From contig QIAR01000166.1 of the NCBI GenBank assembly GCA_003225595.1, positions 1 to 18,104 of the forward strand: a stretch of 18,104 bases of DNA, given 5' to 3'. Shown here piece by piece: positions 8,008 to 15,336 of the stretch. The notes under the pieces were generated by a model. The model saw only the letters and a program-made list of their open reading frames with translations. It searched no databases and was not told where the DNA came from. Positions within the stretch are counted from its first letter, which is position 1. Each line of letters begins with the position of its first letter. Origin of the DNA: Acidobacteriota bacterium (lineage in GTDB: Bacteria > Acidobacteriota > Terriglobia > Terriglobales > Acidobacteriaceae). The translations under genes were made by a program, and so were the position numbers.

Positions 8008-8165
8008 TACGGACTGCTTGTTCGCGCGGTTTCCTGGGATGTGTTGCTGAGTGCCTGCTTGCCCCCTAGCACGTCATTGCCGTAACCACCCATTGATACC
8101 TCCTGTGGATTTTCCGAAATCATAAAGCGGATTGCACCCGTATCTTCGGTCTTTCCTTTCGTCAC
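8007..8165 (-). CDS. Small unrecognised ORF (28 or 52 residues)
   Basis: Two starts are possible. GTG at 8165 gives 52 residues beginning VTKGKTEDTGAIRFMISENP, with GAGGAG about 9 bases upstream. The internal ATG at 8093 gives 28 residues (MGGYGNDVLGGKQALSNTSQ, then ETARTSSP) and has a perfect AGGAGG five bases upstream (8099-8104). No family is recognised. It overlaps the start of the next minus-strand ORF by one base. The upstream part reads like ordinary protein rather than a leader, so it may also be the N-terminus of a gene that was frameshifted near 8010. The ORF is real-looking but its function is unknown. Confidence 0.45.
   Translation of the reverse strand: MTKGKTEDTGAIRFMISENPQEVSMGGYGNDVLGGKQALSNTSQETARTSSP
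8099..8104 (-). promoter_or_regulatory. Consensus Shine-Dalgarno for the small minus-strand ORF
   Basis: AGGAGG on the minus strand, 5 bases before ATG 8093. This is the best ribosome site in the middle region and the main reason to take the 28-residue ORF seriously. Confidence 0.55.
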
Positions 8166-8247
8166 CGCCCAAATCTCCTCTCCACGGGCTCTCTTTTTTC
8201 ATCTCGGCCAATGCAGGACGTGGGTGTGCAGACGGGGGTATTTCTGA

Positions 8248-8598
8248 TCAACGTTGGCTCTTAGCGGCTCCAATGGCAGCTTCCACGAACTTCAGCAAGT
8301 GACTCGCCTGCACTGCCCCCTTCAGCAGCACGGGGATGTCCTGGAACTTCCGTCGGAAAGCGTACACAGGCTCCGAATGGACATCTGCTGTGAAGAAGGC
8401 TATGGCTTGCATCGGGTTTTCCTGACGGATTGCCGCCGCCAGATCAAGGCCGTCCATACCAGGATGGTGTCTATCAGTCAGCACGAGGTCGTAGGGTCCG
8501 CGTTTACGATAAAGACGAAACGCTTCATCGCCATCGGAAGCCGATTCGACTTCATAGCCACTGTTCGTAAGAGTAGCCGTAACTCCGCTCTTGATATT
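8248..8598 (-). pseudogene. Response-regulator receiver domain lacking its N-terminus
   Basis: Residues from NIKSGVTATLTNSGYEVESA onward form a CheY-like receiver domain: phospho-acceptor Asp in LVLTDRHHPGMDG, Thr in AFFTAD, Lys in PVLLKGAV, and a final helix HLLKFVEAAIGAA. The first beta strand with the acidic pocket (normally VVDD) is missing. The preceding codons of the open frame (to 8640) come from the adjoining IS fragment read in another frame. The protein would be a stand-alone receiver of about 125 residues if complete. Without the Mg-binding acidic pair it should not be phosphorylatable. The junction with the IS remnant lies near 8598. Confidence 0.8.
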
Positions 8599-9065
8599 GC
8601 TTGTCCGCGCCCAGCGTGCGGCTCTGGCCTTGCGCTGCATGATCCAACAAGGCCAGAGCCGCTTCGCGCTCCGCCCGCGTGCCCGCCTCGGTCACGCACG
8701 CCCCCACAATCAACCCGTGATCGTTTTCCGCCAGCACGTGTCCCAGATAACAAGGCTCCGCCGCGCCCGCATTGCACTTGCGATACACCCATACAGCGCC
8801 TGCAACAACAGCGCTCGCAACAGCTTCTCCGGCGCGATCGACGGGCGTCCGGTGTTCGCGTACAGCTCATCGAACGGCACCGATAACTCTTGCAAGGCCG
8901 CATCTACCATCTGGCGAATCGCCCGCAACGGATGATCGCTGGTCACTCTCTGCTCCAAACTCACATAGCTAAACACCGCATCTTGCTGTTGATCGTCTCC
9001 TCGCATTCCTGCTTCTTACCTCATTCGCCTGTGGAATGCATATGAGTTTTTTCAGCACTCTGTTT
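8599..9065 (-). mobile_element. Internally deleted IS5-type insertion sequence remnant
   Basis: From ATG 9006 the N-terminal DUF772-type domain reads MRGDDQQQDAVFSYVSLEQR, then HPLRAIRQMVDAAL and NTGRPSIAPEKLLRALLLQALYG. At about 8785-8795 it jumps in another frame to the late part of the same transposase, YRKCNAGAAEPCYLGHVLAEN and REAALALLDHAA, ending LGADKQYQ near 8600. So more than a hundred codons, including the first catalytic Asp region, are deleted, and the C-terminal end is also lost. The outer end carries a sequence resembling terminal repeats of this IS group (TTTTTTCAGCACTCTGTT, around 9047-9064). The other terminal repeat is absent because the receiver-domain fragment abuts directly. 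It is inactive. Confidence 0.78.
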
Positions 9066-9205
9066 AGCCGCAAAACATCTCTACCTCGTACCAGCGCTTC
9101 CCAAGTAGAGAAAAATCGTGGGCATTGGTAGGCCGTCGTCCTGTGACCTCTGGACATCGTTGTGAGAGTCATAGCCGCTTTCGAATCGTTGTACTCGTAG
9201 TCGCG
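9066..9205 (+). repeat. Decayed copy of the asmA-like gene's leader (copy 1)
   Basis: 9066-9183 matches 9286-9404 with about eight differences and one indel. Then, after a deletion of about 50 bases that removes the ribosome site and ATG, 9184-9205 matches 9454-9475 inside the coding region of the AsmA-like gene. It is therefore a non-functional duplicate of that gene's 5' region, lying between the IS end and the true gene. Confidence 0.85.
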
Positions 9206-9285
9206 TTGCCTCGACAGCTGGTGCGGGGCACAAGCCGCCAGCCTTGGTGTTACCTATTTCTGTTCAATGGTTTAGTGTCAGCTTA

Positions 9286-9475
9286 AGCCGCAACACATCT
9301 CTACCTCGTACTAGCGCTTCCCAAGTAGAGAAAAATCGTGGGCATTGGTAGGCCGTCGTCCTGTGACTTCTGGGCATCGTAAGTGAGAGTAATAGCCACT
9401 TTCGGCGCTCATTCGGAGGATGCCATGCGTAAGGTGGGAATTGCGATTGCTCTCATCGTTGTACTCCTAGTCGCG
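9286..9475 (+). repeat. Leader and first codons of the AsmA-like gene (copy 2, functional)
   Basis: The intact counterpart of 9066-9205, offset by 220 bases. It includes the presumed promoter/leader, GGAGG at 9415-9419 and the first 17 codons of the AsmA-like gene. Conserved blocks such as 9312-9350 are identical in both copies. Confidence 0.85.
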
Positions 9476-12364
9476 GCGGCGGTGATCGTCCCGCACGTGG
9501 TGAACATTAACTTCTATCACAATCAGATACAGGCCGAGCTCCAGAAGAAATTGGGCAGGGAAATCTCTCTGGGCCAGATGGGGCTGAGCCTGTTTCCTCC
9601 CTCATTCCAGGTAAATAACGCGATCATTGGCGAAGACCGGAGTTTCCCCCCTGGGCACCCATTTGCCATGGTGGAAAAACTTTCTGTTTCGGTGAAGCTG
9701 TTCCCCCTGGTGCACAAACAAGTGGATATCAACTCGCTGGAACTCAACCGTCCTCACATTGAAATGGTGAGAAATGCCCAGGGAAAATGGAACTTTGCCA
9801 CGCTTGGCGCTCAGACTTCAGCGCCAGCGGAAACAAGCCAAAAACCCGCAGGCCAGTTTGAACTGGTCAAGTTGCAAATCAACGACGGACAAGTTGCGGT
9901 AACTGACTACCAAAAGCATCAGTCGCGTGCCATCTACGACCACATCGATCTGAAAATAACAGATTTTGCACCTAATCGGGAGTTCTTCATTGAGGCGGCC
10001 GCACACCTACCGGGCCAAGGCAAACAAGCTGTCTTTCTTAAAGGTAAAGGCGGCCCGATTCAGCAAGCAAACATGCTGACTAACTTTGACGGCACCTTGC
10101 GTATGGACCAAGTCTCGATTTCAGCCGCTGAGAAGTTCCTGAACTCTCAGGCACTCAGCGGAATCGAGGCATTGGTGTCCGGTGACGCTAAGCTTATAAA
10201 CTCCCACGGAAAGGTGGCTTCGAACGGCACCATCAAGCTGGAGAATCCTCAGATTCGTCAGGTCAACGTCGGCTATCCCATCATGTTGGACTATGACGCT
10301 GCCGACGACCTAACAACTGATGTCATCGAAGTCCATCGCGGGGACATCAAGCTCGGTTCGACCCCGATCACGATTGCCGGAACACTCAATACCAGGCCAA
10401 CACCAGCGCAAATAGACCTGAAACTCACGGCGGCAAATGCCTCTATCGCGGAAGCAGCGCGGCTGGCGTCAGCCTTTGGAGTGGCCTTCAATCCAAGCAT
10501 GGACGCAAACGGGCGAGTGGATGCAAACATTCAAGCTCGCGGTGCGGCCAACCAGCCGAGCATGAACGGCCAAATCACTGCCCGAGATCTCGTCATCAGC
10601 GGTAAAGATCTGCCGCAGCCGGTCAAGGTCAATGAGGTCAGCCTGGTCCTCACGCCGGAAACAATTCGCTCCAACGACTTCACCGCAAGCACTGGCGCGA
10701 CCAGCGTCACCGTCAACTTTGCCCTTGCGCAGTACACTTCTCCCAATAGCAGCGTCAACGCATCTTTGCGGGCGGCCAACGCACGACTGGGGGAAGTGCT
10801 AAATATCGCCAAGGCGTATGGGATTTCGGCGGTCGAAGGCATATCGGGGGATGGCGTGTTGACCCTTGATGTGCGTGCCCAAGGGCCGACCAAGAACCCC
10901 TCTGCATTAAATTTCAACGGCACTGGAAAGGTCCAAAATGCCACGTTGAAAGTCCCTTCACTCAGCAAGCCGATCCAGATTCGCAACTCCGACATTCGCT
11001 TCAGCCAGAACTCGGCGATCCTGGAAAATGTAGCGGCATCCGTAGGACAGACGAGTGCCAATGGGGCGCTTACGTTGAAGAGCTTCGCCGCCCCGCAGGT
11101 ACAGTTCACGCTGAATGCTGACAAGGTCAATGTGACGGAATGGCAGCAGCTTGTTGCACCACTAACGCCATCAAAACGGGCCAGCACGGCCCCAACGGGT
11201 AAGGACTTCTGGAGTGTGACCCCAAGGGCAAGCGCGCAGACCTCGGCGGATGAGCCCAGCATCTTGTCGAAGATGACTGGCAACGGCACAGTAAGTGTTG
11301 GCACCATCGAGTATGACGACCTGGTGATGACCAACGCCCATTCTAACGTCTCACTGGACCACCGCCTGGTCCGGCTGAATCCAGTTACGGCCGATCTCTA
11401 TGGCGGCAAGGAAGCCGGGACCATTGCAATTGACATGCGTCCGGGGCAGCCGGTTTATGCGGTCAATCTGACGACTGATAAAGTTGACGCCAATAAATTG
11501 ATCTCTTCCGTCTCCTCGATGAAGCAAATGCTGTATGGTTTGCTCACTTCCAATGTGAATGCCAGGTTCAGTTCCACCTCCGCGACTTCCATCATGCAGG
11601 GCCTCAACGGCAGTCTGGCGCTGAACCTCTCAAACGGCAAACTGGCCAATTTCGATCTGTTGCATGAACTCGCGTCAGTAGGACAATTCGTTGCCGGCAG
11701 TTTGGGCACTGTGCCAAAGGGGTTTACCAACCTAGTCCAACTTTCCGGTAATTTTGATGTGAGGAACGGGGTGGCCCAGACCGACAACTTGAAAGCCGTA
11801 CTTGATGGTGGCACTTTTGCCGCAAAGGGCCTGGTGAATCTGGCCAATCAATCAGTCAACATGCATATCACCGCGGTGCTGAATAAAGCCATGAGCCAGG
11901 GGGTTGGCGGAACGCAGATTGGCGGATTTATGAATACAGCGCTGGCCAATAATCAAGGCGAACTGGTCATGCCCGTCATCGTGACTGGGACGTTTCAGCA
12001 TCCGCAGGTAGCGCCGGACGTGCAGCAACTCGCGCAAATGAAGCTGCAAAACCTGTTACCCACGAGCAAAAATCCCGGGGCGCTGACCAATGGAATTTTG
12101 GGAATCCTGGGTAAGAACCAGTCCACAAGCGGCGATAACGCGAAGGATGGAGGCATTAGCGGTATTGTGGGGGTGCTGGGCGGCAAGAAACAACGACAAA
12201 ACCAGCAGCAACAGAGCAATCCCACCGACGCTGGCAGCATGGACCAACAGCAACCGCAGCCGAATCCGTTAGGTGATGTTCTGAATCAAGTTCTGAACGA
12301 GAAAAAGAAACAGCAACACCAGCAGCCCCCGCCGGCCCCGCCCCCTAATCCGCCACAGCGATAA
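9425..12364 (+). CDS. AsmA family envelope protein
   Basis: A 979-residue protein with a single N-terminal membrane helix (about residues 4-24, IAIALIVVLLVAAAVIVPHV). It continues into the AsmA N-terminal signature: NFYHNQIQAELQKKLGREIS, LFPPSFQVNNAIIGED, VEKLSVSVKLFPLVHKQVDI, LELNRPHIEMVRNAQGKWNF. A long beta-rich periplasmic body follows, and an AsmA-type C-terminal region (about 715-900) with GLNGSLALNLSNGKLANFDL and NMHITAVLNKAMSQGVGG. AsmA/TamB/YhdP-like proteins are thought to form bridges between inner and outer membranes for lipid transport or outer-membrane biogenesis. The last ~60 residues are a Gln/Pro-rich tail. The start ATG 9425 has GGAGG five bases upstream (9415-9419); the longer GTG frame from 9383 is rejected. 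The gene stands alone. Confidence 0.88.
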   Translation: MRKVGIAIALIVVLLVAAAVIVPHVVNINFYHNQIQAELQKKLGREISLGQMGLSLFPPSFQVNNAIIGEDRSFPPGHPFAMVEKLSVSVKLFPLVHKQVDINSLELNRPHIEMVRNAQGKWNFATLGAQTSAPAETSQKPAGQFELVKLQINDGQVAVTDYQKHQSRAIYDHIDLKITDFAPNREFFIEAAAHLPGQGKQAVFLKGKGGPIQQANMLTNFDGTLRMDQVSISAAEKFLNSQALSGIEALVSGDAKLINSHGKVASNGTIKLENPQIRQVNVGYPIMLDYDAADDLTTDVIEVHRGDIKLGSTPITIAGTLNTRPTPAQIDLKLTAANASIAEAARLASAFGVAFNPSMDANGRVDANIQARGAANQPSMNGQITARDLVISGKDLPQPVKVNEVSLVLTPETIRSNDFTASTGATSVTVNFALAQYTSPNSSVNASLRAANARLGEVLNIAKAYGISAVEGISGDGVLTLDVRAQGPTKNPSALNFNGTGKVQNATLKVPSLSKPIQIRNSDIRFSQNSAILENVAASVGQTSANGALTLKSFAAPQVQFTLNADKVNVTEWQQLVAPLTPSKRASTAPTGKDFWSVTPRASAQTSADEPSILSKMTGNGTVSVGTIEYDDLVMTNAHSNVSLDHRLVRLNPVTADLYGGKEAGTIAIDMRPGQPVYAVNLTTDKVDANKLISSVSSMKQMLYGLLTSNVNARFSSTSATSIMQGLNGSLALNLSNGKLANFDLLHELASVGQFVAGSLGTVPKGFTNLVQLSGNFDVRNGVAQTDNLKAVLDGGTFAAKGLVNLANQSVNMHITAVLNKAMSQGVGGTQIGGFMNTALANNQGELVMPVIVTGTFQHPQVAPDVQQLAQMKLQNLLPTSKNPGALTNGILGILGKNQSTSGDNAKDGGISGIVGVLGGKKQRQNQQQQSNPTDAGSMDQQQPQPNPLGDVLNQVLNEKKKQQHQQPPPAPPPNPPQR

Positions 12365-12575
12365 GCAAGACCTTTGAAACCCATGCGGAAAATGCTACAA
12401 GAATGCGATGCATGTCTGGCTGGCCCAAATTTTCCGAACCGGAGAGAGAAACTGATAGGTGAGATTTGGAACGTGTTGGAGTGCCAACTATTTGAGTGGC
12501 GCGCGGGGAACGTCGAAGGGCAGACCGACATATGCCATTAGGTCGCGACTGCGGCTAGCGTAGCGGGGCGTTAAT

Positions 12576-12581
12576 TATAAT
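12576..12581 (+). promoter_or_regulatory. Perfect -10 box just upstream of a start codon
   Basis: TATAAT lies only 6 bases before the ATG at 12588, so a transcript starting at the usual distance would begin at or next to the ATG (leaderless mRNA). The gene has no Shine-Dalgarno, in keeping with this. No good -35 box is seen 17 bases upstream. Confidence 0.4.
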
Positions 12582-12587
12582 CATCCG

Positions 12588-13433
12588 ATGTTAGGACATG
12601 CCCGTTCCTGGTCACTCGCCCTTCTGCTGGCATCCGCCGCCTTGCTCCCGCCCGGCACACTGTCCGCGGCTCCCGTCGCCGTACGTCACACGGAAGGCTT
12701 AGTCCACGGCTTTCTCGTGCTGCGCACGCTGGAGGGCGACACCCTCGCCGACGGAGACTTGATCCAGGTCGCTCACGGCGATCGCGTTACCAACCACCTC
12801 GTGTTCAGTTTCCGGGACGGTTCGGTCCGCGATGAGACTGCCATATTTTCTCAGCGCGGTAACTTCCGCCTCCTGAACTACCACCTCGTGCAGAAGGGTC
12901 CGGCGTTTCAGCGTCCCATGGAAGTCTTGGTCGACAATGCCACGGGCCAGGTCAGGGTGCGTTACACCGACGAGGACGCCAGGGAGAAAGTCATAAGCGA
13001 CCGCCTGGAACTGCCGCCCGACGTCGCCAATGGCATGATTTTCACGCTACTGAAGAACGTCCGACCCGATGGACCGCCGACGGCAGTGTCGATGGTGGCG
13101 GCCACGCCAAAGCCGCGGCTTGTGAAGCTCGTGGTCACTCCCCGCGGCGAGGAACCGTTCTCGATCGGCGGCTCCAGGCGAAAGGCCATTCATTACGTCA
13201 TAAAGGTGGAGATTGGGGGCGTCGCCGGGGTGGTGGCTCCGCTGCTTGGAAAGCAGCCTCCCGACATCCACGTGTGGATTCTCGGCGGGGAGGCCCCGGC
13301 CTTTGTCAAATCGGAGGGCCCGCTCTACCTCGGCGGCCCGATTTGGCGGATCGAGCTAACGAGTCCGGTCTGGCCGCAAGTGCCACCCGCAGATTCGAAG
13401 GACGGAAAGGACAAGCGGGAAATCAAGCATTAG
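12588..13433 (+). CDS. Secreted protein of unknown function
   Basis: 281 residues with a clear signal peptide (SWSLALLLASAALLPPGTLSA, cleavage probably after SAA). The mature part is beta-rich and soluble: GLVHGFLVLRTLEGDTLADG, GDRVTNHLVFSFRDGSVRDE, FSQRGNFRLLNYHLVQKGPA, VLVDNATGQVRVRYTDED. It has a Gly/Val-rich segment (VEIGGVAGVVAPLLGKQPPD) and a charged C-terminus (DSKDGKDKREIKH). The pattern of stating an input, a conversion of a 'DGS' side and a threshold-like 'LPPDVANGM' resembles conserved hypothetical proteins of Acidobacteria, but I cannot name a family. No catalytic motif is evident and there are no internal Cys. It is a lone gene with a possible leaderless promoter, followed by alternative hairpins at 13444-13500. 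Confidence 0.75.
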   Translation: MLGHARSWSLALLLASAALLPPGTLSAAPVAVRHTEGLVHGFLVLRTLEGDTLADGDLIQVAHGDRVTNHLVFSFRDGSVRDETAIFSQRGNFRLLNYHLVQKGPAFQRPMEVLVDNATGQVRVRYTDEDAREKVISDRLELPPDVANGMIFTLLKNVRPDGPPTAVSMVAATPKPRLVKLVVTPRGEEPFSIGGSRRKAIHYVIKVEIGGVAGVVAPLLGKQPPDIHVWILGGEAPAFVKSEGPLYLGGPIWRIELTSPVWPQVPPADSKDGKDKREIKH

Positions 13434-13454
13434 CCCACCACACATCGCCGCTTA

Positions 13455-13500
13455 AGCGATGGGGGTGTCGGTCGTAACTTCTACAGCTTCACCCATCGCT
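13455..13500. terminator. Inverted repeat after the secreted-protein gene
   Basis: AGCGATGGG (13455-13463) pairs with CCCATCGCT (13492-13500). The first arm can alternatively pair with CATCGC at 13443-13448, giving two mutually exclusive hairpins. It starts 20 bases after the stop codon. There is no T-tract, so terminator function is only likely from position. Confidence 0.35.
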
Positions 13501-13632
13501 CGCGTCGTACATCAATGGCTTATTCGAGCAGGAACAGAGGGACGATCCACATGTGCCCCAACATCGCGACAGGAGCTGCGGGTAGGCCATCCGCACCAAC
13601 ATCCCAAAACACGTAATGTCGCATAAGAAGAA

Positions 13633-13656
13633 GCCGGGCAAAGACTTTCGCCCGGC
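13633..13656 (-). terminator. Intrinsic terminator of the helical-repeat protein gene
   Basis: Read on the minus strand, GCCGGGC (13656-13650) and GCCCGGC (13639-13633) enclose a short loop that itself has an AAA/TTT pairing, followed directly by TTCTTCTTAT. It lies 29 bases past the stop codon of the minus-strand gene. Stem plus T-rich tail make this the clearest intrinsic terminator in the window. Confidence 0.75.
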
Positions 13657-13684
13657 CCATGGCATTCAAAATAAAACTTCCAGC

Positions 13685-14212
13685 TTAGTGTCTCTCGGTA
13701 TCATGCTGATTGTCGTAATCGATGCCCGCCTGGACTTCTGCTTCAGCTTGCTGGGCTAGCTGAATCGCCTTCACGCGATGGCCGCCTTTGTCGTGTTCGG
13801 CCCGCTGCAGTTCGGCTTGTGCCTGCTTGAGGTGTTGCAGGGCAGCCTGCATATGAGGTTGTTGCTCCATCCCTCTGTTCTCACCAGACTCATTACTACG
13901 CTCCGCCTTCATAAAAGCTGCAGGATTCTGCCGGACTTCTTCTCTCACGCCCGCATGACTCTGGAGGAAATCCTTCAGATCCGTATGTTGTTGTAAGTAC
14001 CCGGAGTCGTTCACCAAGGCAGGGTTCTTCCGCAGATCGGCGCGAATCTGCGGGTGCGCATCCAAAAAGCGATCGAAGTTCCTTAACTCAGTTTGGGTGA
14101 TGTCGGCATTCCTATTCTGTTGGGCACTTGCGGCTATGGGCATGGCTAGCACTGCCGCTGCCATCATGGCCCACATGGCGAAATGAAGAAGAAATTTCTT
14201 TCGAGGGTTCAT
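13685..14212 (-). CDS. Periplasmic helical-repeat protein, function unknown
   Basis: 175 residues from the ATG at 14212, chosen because GGGAGG (14219-14224) lies six bases upstream. In-frame ATGs further up (14218, 14248) overlap or precede that site. A signal peptide is present (MNPRKKFLLHFAMWAMMAAA, then AMPIAASAQQ). The mature part has two related ~28-residue units: RNFDRFLDAHPQIRADLRKN followed by PALVND, and HTDLKDFLQSHAGVREEVRQ followed by NPAAF. The shared pattern is (D/F)FL-x-x-H-x-x-(I/V)R-x-x-(L/V)R-x-NP. After a Gln/Asn/Glu-rich linker comes a long coiled-coil-like helix pair (AALQHLKQAQAELQRAEHDK and KAIQLAQQAEAEVQAGI). Similar short exported proteins are common in Acidobacteria but have no assigned role. 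Confidence 0.78.
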   Translation of the reverse strand: MNPRKKFLLHFAMWAMMAAAVLAMPIAASAQQNRNADITQTELRNFDRFLDAHPQIRADLRKNPALVNDSGYLQQHTDLKDFLQSHAGVREEVRQNPAAFMKAERSNESGENRGMEQQPHMQAALQHLKQAQAELQRAEHDKGGHRVKAIQLAQQAEAEVQAGIDYDNQHDTERH

Positions 14213-14399
14213 TGGCATCCTCCCTTTTTTTATCAATTGCGGTCCCATGGATAAGCGAAGTCACTGTCGCTAAATTCGATTACAAAACGTCGGGAACCGT
14301 TGCTTGCTTTCGGTGACGCGATTTCAGAACGTGGCTGAAGTAGGGGAAACGGGCCGGAACTGGTCGGCTATCAAGCGCCGGCCCGCAAAACGGAACGAC

Positions 14400-14685
14400 A
14401 TGCGTGACTCTGTCTATCGGGAGCGCAAGCACGAAGAACTCGGTCGCGAGTTGGAAAAGAAAGAGATGGCCGTGCCCGATTTTGAAGCGGATGCGCCGAC
14501 TCCCGAACGCTCACTTGAGAACTACCACCTGTTGCCGAGCGCGCGGCGATCTCCTCGAAAAGCTGAGCCGCCTCGACGAAGCCCGCGCGGAGTTCGAGCG
14601 CGCTTTCTCCTCGTACCGAAGGATATTGTCCATATCCTCTGTCGATCCTCTGTTGCGGGAGAGAGCGGTGAGCCACTTCATCTGA
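14400..14685 (+). pseudogene. Frameshifted C-terminal fragment of an ECF sigma factor
   Basis: In one frame LENYHLLPSA (from 14514) continues, after a shift at about 14541-14546, as RGDLLEKLSRLDEARAEFER in the next frame. Together they reproduce the conserved end of the long ECF sigma factors with a C-terminal TPR-like extension (SigJ/DUF6596 type), where this segment precedes a final RAxxLxxNxxER helix. The shift is explained by loss of one GC from a GCGCGC run. The 38 codons before it (from ATG 14400, MRDSVYRERKHEELGRELEK) do not look like sigma factor and mark a join. The DNA-binding sigma regions 2 and 4 are absent, so this is a relic. Confidence 0.65.
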
Positions 14686-14778
14686 TGCCTGGTCCCCTAG
14701 GAAACCGACAGTGGCACTCTATCCATCGCGAGTGGCCGCTCAGGTCGGATATTGCATCGGATAAGCATGGAGTCACTG

Positions 14779-14964
14779 ATGCCGGCTAGGTTTCTGAGAA
14801 CTCCCTCACCACCGCCGATTCCGAGTCCTGAGCCGGAACCTAAACCGGATGCAGAGCCACAGCCAGGCAATGACCCAGATGTGGTTCCTCCGGTAAACCC
14901 AGAACCTGAGCCGGGTTCAACTCCAGACGTGGTTCCGCCGCAGCCTGAACCGGCACCTATGTAG
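14779..14964 (+). CDS. Short acidic Pro/Glu-rich protein
   Basis: 61 residues from the ATG at 14779, which has GGAG six bases upstream (14769-14772). Alternative starts are ATG 14767 and TTG 14752. After MPARFLRT the whole protein is Pro, Glu, Asp and Val, with a duplicated unit (PDVVPPVNPEPEPGST and PDVVPPQPEPAP). The DNA repeat is imperfect at third codon positions, which suggests the protein sequence is kept by selection. There is no signal peptide or membrane segment and it must be unstructured. Function unknown. It may also be chance low-complexity sequence. Confidence 0.45.
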   Translation: MPARFLRTPSPPPIPSPEPEPKPDAEPQPGNDPDVVPPVNPEPEPGSTPDVVPPQPEPAPM

Positions 14965-15082
14965 TTGGATTACGAGCGCAATTCACCTCCTCGCGAACCG
15001 CGCGTGTACTTAGGTTGAACACGGGATTCGATCTTTCTTTAACTCGCACGACTTCTGCGTGACTGCCGTTACAGCAGATTAG

Positions 15083-15244
15083 GCATTAAAGAAGGAGCGT
15101 TACGGCTGGGAAGGCTGCGATGGGATCAATTTCCGGGATGCTAGTGGCATCATAGCGGAGCAAAAGGAATTACCGGAGGGACTGCCAGAAAGGCGGCCAG
15201 ACACTAAAGCCGCGGATGAGGAGGACCCGGAATATTTCTTGTAG
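15083..15244 (+). pseudogene. Orphan 3' coding fragment, family unknown
   Basis: A 53-codon open frame without any usual start codon, following TAG at 15080, reads ALKKERYGWEGCDGINFRDA, then SGIIAEQKELPEGLPERRPD and TKAADEEDPEYFL before TAG. It looks like a genuine acidic C-terminus (hydrophobic core, then charged tail) cut off from its 5' part. I do not recognise the family. It ends 92 bases before the next gene on the same strand. Confidence 0.35.
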
Positions 15245-15336
15245 TATCAGGTATCCCGAGTATGGTGACTCTCATCAGAAAGTTCAAAATGTGAACTGAT
15301 CCCCACGGGACTTTTGCCGGGAAAGTAGGCGTAAAG

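Noticed and set aside
9383..9424. GTG start for the AsmA-like gene 14 codons upstream
   Set aside because: No ribosome site, and the ATG at 9425 has GGAGG at ideal spacing and starts directly with the membrane helix.
10531..11334. Long minus-strand ORF (267 codons) inside the AsmA-like gene
   Set aside because: Antisense shadow of a well-supported gene; Ser/Thr/Val/Leu-rich composition and no motif.
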